From Chloromonas sp. AAM2 (Eukaryota; Chlorophyta; Chlorophyceae; Chlamydomonadales; Chlamydomonadaceae): a DNA stretch of 11,414 nucleotides. The stretch spans positions 1-11,414 of the forward strand of contig QAXH01005867.1 in NCBI GenBank assembly GCA_004335635.1, read 5' to 3'. Position numbers and translations under genes: made by a program. Numbering within the stretch: the stretch's first letter is position 1; every line of letters starts with the position of its first letter. The notes below the pieces were generated by a model. It ran no database searches. It was not told where the DNA came from and was given only the letters and a program-made list of their open reading frames with translations. Below are positions 1-10,200 of the stretch, piece after piece.

Positions 1-1016
1 GGCTAACAGAATGAGAACAGCACAGCGGTGCGAATAGGCAGCAACGGTACCAATCCCGTTGCACTCTATGTACCAACCTCTGCCATGACTTATCAATTGC
101 AAGCCTACAGCCATGGTCGCTGTGTAATGCCGGGTCACAACTGGCGTTGCCAACCCAGATCCATGGGGCTTACCAAGGTATCCAGGTATCCAAGCACTCA
201 AGTACTCTACCCCCAGCCTCTGCCATGACTCGCCAATTGCAAGCCTACAGCCATGGCCGGCGCGGCCTCATGTTGGGTCACAGGGCTGTCTCCACAAACA
301 TAACTCTGGCTTGATCTGAAAACCGCGGGGCCAGCCTTGCCCGTGGTCAGGCTGCTGGATACCTTGGGCAAGCCCCGCGGCCCGTGGTAAGTCATGCAGG
401 CCACAGCTACCTCGGGTATGACTCATCGGGCATTGCAAACCTACAGTCATGGCCGGCGGTGCTCTCTTGCCGTTTCAAAGGGCTGCATTCACAAACACAA
501 GTATAGCATGAACTGAAACCGGAAGGCCAGCCTTGCTCGTGGTCAGGCTACTTGCGTACTTGGAATACCTGGATACCTGGATATATACCCCGAACGTACC
601 TACCTCGGCCATGACTGATCATCGATTGCAAACGTTCTACAGCCATGGCCAGCGTGTCACCATGCTGGGTCACATGGCATCTCTTCCGAACACAAGTCTA
701 GCTTGAACCGGAAACCGTGGTGCCAGCCTTGCTCGTGGTCAGGCTGCTGGGGTGCTTGCATATACCTGGATATACCTGAATACCTGGATACCTTGGGTCA
801 GCCCCATGGCCCTTGGAGTTCGTGCTAAGCACCATGGCCCTTGGACCTCATGCCGGTCACAGCTACCTCGTCCATGACTCATCATCTGTTGCAAACCTGC
901 AGCCATGTCAGCGTGTCATCATGCTGGTCACAAGCCCCGTCCTATATTCAGACCATGGGGCTTACCCAAGGTATCCAGGTAATCGAGTACTCTATCCCCA
1001 GCCTCTGCCATGGTGA
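1..1016. repeat. Degenerate tandem array, unit about 196 bp, with inverted arms
   Basis: The segment CCAGCCTTGCYCGTGGTCAG recurs at 331, 527 and 723, exactly 196 bp apart each time. The segment around ATGACTNATC...TTGCAAACCTACAGCCATGG recurs at about 85, 225, 418, 611 and 874. Units at the edges are shorter or truncated. A TATCCAGGTATCC-type cluster closes each unit. The block at 162-222 is repeated at 953-1011, and its first 24 bp are present inverted at 355-378 and 792-815. No gene is visible; open frames here are produced by the repeats. Confidence 0.85.
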
Positions 1017-2890
1017 CACCCACCCGGCAGCCTACCTGTCTGCTGGCATCAGCAGGCCCACCGTGCCAGCATCTGTCCGGGGCCAACACCTGTGGGCCCC
1101 TGCTCGACCTGGCAGCGGTATTGCACAACGTGGCGTCCACCTGCCCGCAAAGAGTTGACTGTCAGGGAAGCCTCCGATCACTGCAGCATCAAAGTACGTC
1201 AGAGTATTTGGGTACTTGGGTATCTGCCAGTGCAACTGAAAGGCAGGCAGTGGCATTGGAGCAGTGTTCTGCACGGCCCAGAGGCACACAACATGTTGAT
1301 GGCTGTGTTGTTGTGGTCCCGGCAGTGAATCTGCTTGCAGGCACTTGGTGCAGTGTGTGTCGAGTGGAGGGGCGGTCCGGGTTCAGTATTTGGGCACCCA
1401 GGTTCTTGGGTACCTGGTGGTATGCTCATCCGCTCGCACTGGCATTGACGGCAAGGTTTGCAGGGGTCTGGAGTTAGTAGGTGGACACCTTGGTACTTGG
1501 AATGTAGTGGACTGCGCCCTCACAGTACATATACTGGGGTGATCTGCCCTTCATAAGACGTTGTCCTGATGTTCTCAACATGGAAAGCTGGCTGCGGACT
1601 GCACTTGCACAGGGTAACATTGGCCTTTATGACCAAGATCTGCATTCGAGGACTTTGACACCCAGTGTAAGCTCGTGGCTGGAAATCAGCATTGATGGGT
1701 CATGACCGAGCTTTGGATAAGAGTGCTAGTCCACAATGTATGATCCCAAAGTCCCAGGTGGCCAAGGGTACTCGAGCGGCCACAGCTGCACCCAAGCCTC
1801 CAGCCTGGCGACAATCTGTAGATGCCCAGAATGATGGTGCATGACTGTTCGAGTGCCATAATGTATGATCCCTCTGCCAGGTTACCAAGTACCCAGGTGG
1901 CTAAGTGCTTGGCGCCCGACCCTTTCACAGACTGGTTTGAATTCCCCACCCCATGCGTACAACCATGATCCGCCACCAGGTGCCCAAGTACCCAGGTACC
2001 CAAGGGCTATACCCTGACCCTAGCAGATAATCTGCGAGCTGCTTTCAAGCCTCACTGCACGTTTAGTTGCATACACTCTGCTCAGTCAAGTGAATGTTCT
2101 GCCTCATGCTTGAGCGGGAGTACGTGGATCCTTTGCTGCTATCACAAGGAGGTATGACAGGCACACTCAGACCTGTGATCGCCTGTCCTGTGTGTGTGGC
2201 ATGGATCAGCAAAATATCATGGATGGCGTAAGCAGAGTACTTGGACATCTGGATACCTGGGTACCTGAGCACCTGGTATTGGCAATAGCTGCAGGCGCGC
2301 GTAGACAACTGACACAGCTGCTCTGATGCATCTGGCATCACATGCGTGCCTGTTTGCAGGGTCCTTATGCACATGATACCTCTTTGCTTAGGCAGTCACA
2401 GCCTAGATTTCACATGCTCCACCATGACCCCTGGTTACACCAGAGGACATGCTGAAGTCAGTATGCACTGCGTGGCACACGGTGGCTCGCTGGTGAATGC
2501 ATATCAAAGTACCTGGATACTCGCCAGTGGTCGACTGCTGCAGACCAACACTGGCCAATGCGGCCCGAGTTTGGCGCACAGTTTGAAGCAGGAGGTGCCC
2601 GACTGAGGAGCAACAGTAGGGTTCTTCCTCAACTGCAGGCACTCGCCACAAACACACACACCTGGCGGGCTTGAGCCACGGGTGTATCCAAGTATCCGAG
2701 TGGCCAACTGTGATGCCCGACCATCCCCGGCAGTGTGCATTGACCAGTACGCATGACCATCACCTTGCCGGGCATGCAAGTGCCGAAGTGACCAAGCTAT
2801 GAAGGCCCATTTGCAATGGCGATGCAGCTATGCGCCTCACTTGCCACTCGGTGCACAAGTGCCCAAGTGTCAAACTCCAGGCCCCTAACC
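1017..2890. repeat. Diverged repeat DNA with TACCTGGA/CCAAGTA microrepeat clusters
   Basis: No convincing gene is present. Clusters of words like TACCTGGATACC, GTACTTGGGTA and their complements recur near 1205, 1390, 1490, 1760, 1885, 1985, 2240, 2510, 2690 and 2860. Local longer similarities exist: AATGTATGATCCC at about 1735 and 1860, and AGTATTTGGGYAC near 1203 and 1386. This looks like an older, more mutated part of the same satellite landscape as 1-1016. Confidence 0.6.
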
Positions 2891-3282
2891 CATGCAACAC
2901 ATTGAATCAGTGTGCCTCAGGCCATACCAGTCCGCCACTGAAAGCCATCGGCAGTTGTGGCATGTGAACAGCGTGGTTGGAAACACTTGCGTGGTTACTA
3001 CTGGCTCATTGCAGGCAACACGCCCAGCTGGCCAGGTCTCTGGGTTTCCAAGTCTGCGCCTGGGACTTCTTGATGGCAGTCATGGCTTAGATGCAGGTAC
3101 CTGTCTGCAAAACCAAAGGCATGACTCTTGGGCAGCACACCCTGACCGGCAACCCAGAGACCTGCATGTGGAAAGAATGTTATGTTCTTGGGGTGTGCTT
3201 TGTTGATGACAGTTGCTCTGCCGTTTGTGGGCCATCACACCAGTGGAAGCAACCAGCCGGCGGCAAACCACAAACGGCTTCA
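2891..3282. other. No feature recognised
   Basis: Open frames on both strands are about 100 codons or less and lack coding character. The stretch lies between repeat DNA and the cysteine-rich remnant, and no strong repeat is visible in it. Confidence 0.4.
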
Positions 3283-3815
3283 TGACAAAGAAACCTCTTT
3301 TGACCCTCGCCTTGTATCGTTCCTGATCCTATTTCCTGCTTTACGTTCCGCCGATTGTTCCAGTAGCTGCTGAAGTCTGCATTCGGCGTCCAGACATTCG
3401 CGGAACCTTGACACCTTCGGTCGACGCTCCTCACCTTGTAATCAAAATTAGTGGCATCCGACACACCACGCAGCGTTTGTGGACAAGCACCACCTGTTGA
3501 AGTACTGTTGCAAGTAGTCGTCGGGGGCTTTTGCCCGGAGTTTTCGGTGAGTGGCGCACAGCAACTTGGAGGTATAGCAGCAGTTGTTGCAGTGCAAACC
3601 TTCAGTTCGCACGCATGAAGTGGAGGGTCGGATCCAATTGCCTTCTACTGACACGAAGCACTCGTCCATGCACTGCAGGCACCGAGCCAACGACTGGGCC
3701 GGGCGGCCAACCTTGGGTCCATTTCAGTTGCGGCTTTCGGATCACTCCCAGTCCTGGTAGGTCCATTCGTGTTCTCAAGCATGACTCCCGCCTCAACAAG
3801 TTGTCAGGTGTCACC
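3283..3815 (-). pseudogene. Broken cysteine-rich coding remnant, unidentified
   Basis: On the minus strand three neighbouring open stretches look related. The first (3814 to about 3720) reads through RRESCLRTRMDLPGLGVIRK. The second is in a shifted frame (about 3720 to 3448) and is cysteine-rich: GRPAQSLARCLQCMDECF, then EGLHCNNCCYTSKLLCATH and a YLQQYFNRWC segment. After two close stops the same frame continues (3441 to 3286) as a charged, probably coiled-coil stretch around RFRECLDAECRLQQLLEQ. CxxC-type spacings suggest a zinc-binding region, perhaps of a transposon or DNA-binding protein. The frame change and stops mean either a decayed gene or small exons that I cannot splice convincingly. 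I do not recognise the family. Confidence 0.35.
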
Positions 3816-3894
3816 TAAACGCACCTGTTTGTTGGGTGCTGGTTGTTGCATGTGCTGCATGGGAAGCCGCACAGCGTAGTTGACGCCTTGCGGC

Positions 3895-3942
3895 CATGCT
3901 GCATAGTGGTGCTTTGCCCATGCCGCACAGTGGTGCCTTGCC
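3895..3942 (+). repeat. 24-bp minisatellite, two copies plus degenerate neighbours
   Basis: CATGCTGCATAGTGGTGCTT(TGCC) at 3895-3918 is followed directly by a copy with three changes at 3919-3942. Weaker partial copies appear at about 3866-3893 and 3949-3987. It lies in the 3816-4059 stretch, which otherwise shows no gene. Confidence 0.8.
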
Positions 3943-4059
3943 CAGTCTCATGCGGCATGGAAACCTTGCATAGTGGGTGCGTTGCCCATGCATAAGCTGC
4001 ATGCAAGGCCTACTTTGATCACGGCAAGGAACCTGACGCATTTCACTGACGTGCTGCAG

Positions 4060-4204
4060 GAATGGTATACGAAGTGCAGGGTCAGATTGCTCGGGTGTAA
4101 TCGAACTGCAGACGGTGAAACACCAGCTTGACAGTGCAACAATCTCCATGCCTGCCATCACCGCCTTCAGCCTGCGACCGAGACGAGAATGACAAGCATT
4201 GAAG
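4060..4204 (+). pseudogene. Possible first visible exon (exon A), with an in-frame TGA
   Basis: One frame reads as well-biased coding sequence (…GVIELQTVKHQLDSATISMP…) with mostly G or C in third positions. It follows a CTGCAG acceptor ending at 4059 and ends at a strong AAG|GTGAGG donor at 4204. The donor is in phase 0, exactly matching the next exon. The frame is broken by a TGA at 4190-4192, four codons before the donor. A CGA-to-TGA change at a CpG would explain it, and so would a genuine stop of a different transcript or leaky readthrough (the context is TGA followed by C). The upstream boundary is uncertain, because other AG sites lie at about 4080 and 4115. No earlier exon that fits in phase 2 was found. 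Confidence 0.4.
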
Positions 4205-7200
4205 GTGAGGCCAGAAGCATTCTGGTAGGCCGACAGGCATGTTGCAGGGTTTTACAGTACACACGCTGTGCAGGCCTTCTTAAACATCGGAAGGGCATAT
4301 CGCCCAGGTTCTGCATTAGTAATCCCCAAGCAGCATCGGCCACCCTTCAGCTTTGGCCCAGTTGCACACTGTGCTGCAGAGCACGCGCAACAGCTGGAGG
4401 ATCTCATTGGAAGGTTGATGCAGCAACAGCAGCGGCCAGACCCAGGGATAGTGGGTCTACTGCCTACCAGCCCAGCCGAACGAAAATTGCTGGTGTCTAA
4501 ACTGTCAACGGCTTCCGCCATCTGGCTTATGCCCGCGCTTCATGGTGGGTGCAACTCATGCGCACAAGGTGTGCCAGTCTGCTGGACCCATGCCCGCACG
4601 AGCGCAGTCATAAGACGCATGGCTGGACTTGTGCCCAATGTCTCAGGCACGGCATCATGCACATGCCGTGCTTGCGCCCATATCGCAACATGATGTCATG
4701 CCTTGTATGTGGTCATAGGGTGCATGCCTGCATAACTTGTGCTTGCGAGAGGGCACTGCCACAGCTTACCCCACAGCACATGCATGTGGGTGGGCATTGT
4801 GACACATGACATACTTGCTGACAGCATTACCTTCTTCATGCAAGACCTTGTGTCTGTTGCACTGCATTGGAAGGAGCGCATTTAGCCAGCGCCCGTTCCT
4901 GCACTGTGGTGCCCATGTGCAACATGCATTGTTAGGGCTGATTCGAACATGAACATGGCTTAAGCGCACACCATTCTTCTCCGTCAGGCTGCTCGTGCGC
5001 ATCTGTGGCCATACATCAGTGATTCAGTGCATGAGTTGTGCATGAGCTGACATGCCACCAAGATGCATGCAAGCACAACATGACGCGCACAGGGGTCATA
5101 AGGGCATGTGCATGCACATCTGATGTGTGTTAGGGCTCCCACAGTGCTGCCTGTGCATGATTGCATGAGGGTGGTTCTGGCATTTCATGTGTGCCTTGCG
5201 CTTGGCGATGGTGACTGTGGTGCCCGCCACATCCCTGCAGCCAGCCAGCATTTGCTGTGGGCATAGATCTGGTTGTTTTCTCTGCATAGCGGCAGCAGCT
5301 CATCCTGTACACACGACATTCTGCACTCGTATTTGCACACATCGCTTTGCAAGCGCGCCTGGCCAGCATGCATGACCTCTCAGGAAAAGTGCAGCTGTGT
5401 GTCTGCCAGTCTGTGCCTTGGCGAGCACAGTTGCAGCATCACAGCCCATGCGTATGCTCGTAGTAACCTTGGCACGCAGCTCCAGTTCTGAAGGAGGCTG
5501 TCTATAATCCAAGCAGTGCCCTTGTCCGGAATTGGGGGTGCAAGCTGTGCTCAATCTCCCATACTCTTGTCGAAATGACAGCGCCACTGTTGTGCACTCC
5601 CAGGCCTGTCAAGTTTTTGTAGTGCCACTGCCGTGCGCTCCCAGTCCATAGTATGCATGTCTGCATCAAAAGCACATGCCTAGAGCTGTGGTTATGACCT
5701 GGGGCTAGAGTAAGAATTTGGTTCATTGCCCTGCAAGCCAAGGTGAGCCCAGAGGCACCACTCTGCACCGGCCATGCCTCATGCGCACGGCTGTTGCATG
5801 CATACTCGCATGCACACATGGCCAGCACTGCGGGGTTGGTGCTGCCTATGGTTCGAGCAGCATTGAGTGGGCAATGTGCTGCAATTCATTGTGTTGATGT
5901 GTGCAGGTCCACCAACGCAGATGGCAGCTCCAGCAGCTCCGCCGCCCATTCTCATGAGGGATGAGTTAGCTCGTCCTACGGTCGACATGAGGATGGATGA
6001 TGGCTCCACCACAACCCACCATGTCATTTTCCCGGATCTTCAAACAGTAGGGTTGTGGAACCTGGACCCGCAAGATGTGAAGGCCTTTGTGCAGCAGCAA
6101 CTGGGCAACCAGACGCTGAATGCACCCATCAATGTAGGTGAGTATGGCTATGGGGGTTTCAGGTCGGCAATGAGGACAGCTGTTAGACATCAGACATGAC
6201 GAGTAGTGAATGACATGTTCCGATGATTGAGCAACATGGTTGTGACTGCCCAATTCAAGCCGGTGCCAAGCTGGGTGCATGTTGTGGTGGCTTTACTACT
6301 ACGAGTCAATACCTGCCCCTGTGCCGCTGCAGTGCCACCACCACAAGGGTACGCTGCAACGTCTGAGACTGAAACAAATGTATGGTGCGTTACAGCATGG
6401 TGCAGGGCATAGCATGATATGTCAGGCATAGCAAGGCACGGCAAGGTGCGAAGCCTATACGCAGCATGTAGCCGCATACCTGCCAATGAGCATTCATACT
6501 CAGTATCGCTTACCCAGCTTCTTGCTCACATTGCAATCCGATACGCACATGCCAGTGATGCCGTCATGGGGTCATCAGGTGCTGGTTTCGTGCCCCGTTG
6601 AAAGCTGACTTGCTACATCGATTGCTGTTGATGTCTGGTCAACATGGTGCATGATGTTGCAGCCTGCCTGCTCATGGCTTTGGCCTGCAATTGCTGGTGA
6701 GGCCTCCTCTGAACCCTCCGTGCATGAATTGCATAGGCCACAACAACCATGGAAGACTATCATGTCAGGCCAGGGGCCTTTAGCCGGTCTCTGTCAAGCC
6801 ATCTCGCAACCCAACCCAACGAGGCCATCTCGCAACCCAACCCAACGAGGCCATGGGCCTTGTGCATGGGCTTGCACAATGCCCATGCGTTTGTGCTGAT
6901 TCAGTGAGGCTGCCGTATAGGCCTAAGACGCAGGGCTGCATACTGGCAGGAGGTGGCAGGGGTATCCTGTGCTTGGTTGTTATAGTAATATTGAACGCAA
7001 AGCAGTGCAACTTTGGTTGCACTTTCTGCACGCTGCAATGGTGGCATTTTCAGGAAGTGATGCATCTGCAGTTGAATGTGTACACTCTGCAGGTTGTTCC
7101 AGGACGTTTGCACTCGGATTACCATCATCAATGAGCAGCGCGGCGCCAACCGCATGTGGCATTATGAGCCGGCCTCCAACGTTCCGGCCAATACAGTACC

Positions 7201-10200
7201 GGATTTCAGTTACCGGGTCATCGGGGGACCAGAGCATGGGAAGGAGCTTGTTCCTGGAGAAGGCAAGGTAGATGCGCCATTATATGCAGGCCATGCAGCA
7301 AGCAAACGTGATTGTCTGCAGTAGAGCGCGGGAAGTTGCTTTTGCACCTGTCCGTTTCTTTGGCAAGACAAGTACAGAAGTGGGCTCACGGCACGTGCCA
7401 CCTGCTTTTGGCATATGGACTGTGTTGGTGATTGGTACACCCCGATGTGGGGTGATTGGCACACTCTCAGCACCTTGGCCTCGACTTTTGTATGCAGTTC
7501 ACAAGCATTTGAGCCGAGGCTGCCGCGAGGGCAGGTCAGCCTGAGCAGGCGCCAGCCCAGCATTGTATGCGCATGCAGACTGCGTCCATGCGCCAATGCC
7601 TGCTTCTGCTGCTGCCCGCTACTGCTCATAAAACGACAGCTCACTGTGCTCAGCACATCACTGTGCTGGTTCCAGATGCCTGGCTGTGCCAGTGACACTA
7701 CTACCTAGTAAGCGTTGAGCTATAACTGCCATGCAGCTTGCGCAAGATGACATGTTTGTCGTCAATTGCAGTTCCATTCGGTCATCCCCACAGCCAGTCT
7801 GCTCGCTTATCTGTCACACCATTCATCTGGACGTCGCACGCTTGCCTATCATGTGCTGTCACAGGAGGGACGGTACATGGATACTGCTGTAAGTGTTGGT
7901 TGGCATCCTCATTATGGGTATGGCCATTGTCACAGCTTTAGTTTCTACCAAATGATTGCATGTCGTCCTCAAGATGTGTGATGCTTGGTGCGTTGGGATG
8001 CTGAGATGTAGCTGACTGTTGCTCTGGTACCAATCACACTGAATGCGACCATCTGCAGGTCCTGAAGCATGCCGCAAAGGGACCTTGCAATTGCGTCAGT
8101 AGAAGTGAATGTTGCTATTACTGACGCAACTGACGCATAGCAGTGGATTGTGCTCAGTTTCTGTAGCAGCATGAGGCCATGGCCAGCTCCATGCCCTGTT
8201 CTCCTGGAGAACTGTGCGCTCAAGGTTATCCTGATGAATATTTCGGCTTGGAGTAGATTCCATCCAGGACATAGGCCTCAATCACAGCGCCTCTTCACAA
8301 ATCTTTTTTTGCGATGAGATACCCATGAGAGCGAAGTCCCCTAAAGGGGATGCCTTCGACCAGTGGTTCACATGGCATCGGTGGCATCCATAGCAAATGC
8401 CTGGCGTTGCTGCTGTGCACTTAGTGGCAAGAGGCCATTTGCATACCCGCAGGCAACATGTTCAACAATACTTGATGGGGTTAGCAGCGAATATCAGTTG
8501 TGCTGCGATCGGCTGTGCTGTCAGGATTAAATAATTGTGCATGATACCTGAGCATCGCTGCTGGTGTTGCGCAGGAATCTGCATATGGTTTAGTCACAAC
8601 GCTGCGGCACACCTGGGCTATGCGTAGAGTGGGCCAGACAGCCTGGGAGATCACAGTCGGATTCCTAAACACTGGCAGCAACCCAAGCCTGGCTGAGGTT
8701 TGGTTCTGTAAGTCACCCTTGCAATGCCAGAACGGCCTGCCTTTGCTGTTCCAAGTACCTTTGCCTATTTAAATGACTTCAGTGCCCAAGCACTGCAGCA
8801 TGTTGTAGACAAATGTCATGCCGTGACAAGCACATGCATGGGGCATGGCCTACAAGACAGCTGCTATACGCTTTGTGTTGAAGCACTTGCTGTGTCAAGG
8901 AGCCGACGGCTTGTGTGCAGCAACACTTGCTTAGTTGGTTGTCTCAGTTTCTTTTGCACGTCCTGTAATGCATTGTGCCTGCGTTGCATTGCTTTGATCA
9001 TTTGTTGCACATTGGTTGCACGCAGTTTTAGGTGAGATGGAGTATTTCCGCCGGCAGGCGCAGGCTTCCAAACCTCGGCCTGCGCTCAAGTGGCTGACTG
9101 TCACAGACGGCAGGTCGCCTCATCGTCTGGGCCGCAGCCCAGGCAAGTCGTCAGGCAGCACGGGTGTATCTGGAGTGACCACGCGTTCCGGCTCAACAAG
9201 GGCTGGCAGTGCGGGAGGTTCTGGAACCCGGGCTGTCTCTGCAAGTCCGAACAGTGTGGCAGCGGACTACCTGTGCAAGGGACTGCATTCCCTCACCCGC
9301 CTTGCTGTTGGCACCTGCGGCCATGTGTACCTTGGCAGGTGCGCCCTCACAGGCATGATGTTTCGTCTGCATGTTCGCAGCAAGGCTCAGATCAGTCGCT
9401 GTCCCAGTTGCCCTACACGAGTCCCTGCGTGCTGCTGTGCAGTGCCCTTCCTTGGTCATTCGGTTGCAAGGCGTCCACTATGTCAGGTTATGCATGATGG
9501 TTAGTATTCACCTTGCATGTGTTACTGTTCCGCAGCCCTTTGGTATCCATTTCTCATCTCTTCTGATGTATGTCACATGGCCGAGGTCCTCTCGCCAAAC
9601 GTGCAGGCTGAATGGCAAGGATGTGGTAGTCAAGTCAGCAGATGCGGCTAATGCACCTGGCATGGTGACAAGTCTGCAGACAGAAGCAGCGGCGTACAGA
9701 GGTGAGCATGGAGGTGTGGGATTGTATGCCCAAGGCTGTCAGCCTGAAGTGTATGCAGCCGGCACCATTGGGACAGATGGGTTTGGAATACTATAGACAA
9801 GGTCGACTGGCCAGCAGCACAGCCTGATGGCCCAGTAGCACCTGTTTCTTTCAGTTGCAAACACATTTGTAACTTTGCGCTGTGCGTGCCTGCAGGCCCT
9901 TTAGCCCCCTTGTGTGGCTTGTTTGTTCCACATCTTCTGCATGCTGGCTTCACCAGTGACAACATGGTGTATGTCCTCGTTGTGGAATTCATTGACGGCA
10001 CCCATGCCAGCAAGCACGTGCCAACAACTGCACTGCAATGTGCGATCCAGGTGGGTAGTGCAGGTGGTTGCAATGCAGCTGCGTGCCTTGGCACACTGGT
10101 AGGCACTCCAGCGAACCTTAACCTGCTCACTTTGCTGCCAATGGCTGCTGCAGGCACTGTCTTCCGTTCATGGTGCTGGCCTTGCTCATGGTGACGTGCA

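Noticed and set aside
1..1016. CRISPR array
   Set aside because: Repeats are long, degenerate and without regular unique spacers, and the context is eukaryotic.
1010..1477. 155-codon plus-strand open frame
   Set aside because: It runs through diverged repeat DNA, has no coding bias or domain, and its GTW/LG-rich end reflects the TACCTGG word.
4190..4192. TGA as selenocysteine
   Set aside because: Green algae do use selenocysteine, but the neighbouring residues resemble no selenoprotein motif known to me, and I did not identify a SECIS-like element; nonsense, readthrough or a downstream start are simpler.
4549..4809. Cysteine/histidine-rich peptide resembling a zinc finger
   Set aside because: The C and H residues are explained by the repeated CATGC/TGC words of the intron; spacing is irregular and no splice phase fits.
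7210..7698. 162-codon minus-strand open frame
   Set aside because: It overlaps the PD...EGK exon in antisense, and its composition follows intron sequence.
8320..8390. Short open stretch containing DAFDQWFTWHRWHP
   Set aside because: It is tryptophan-rich and briefly attractive as an exon, but it lacks a donor in the needed phase, and the flanking exons join without it.
8724..9035. 103-codon plus-strand open frame between exons F and G, beginning MPERPAFAVPSTFAYLN
   Set aside because: It looked like a possible linker exon, but F and G already join in phase, and the frame turns into low-quality cysteine-rich sequence.
9648..10157. 169-codon minus-strand open frame
   Set aside because: It lies antisense to two phase-matched kinase exons and the intron between them and has no recognisable domain.
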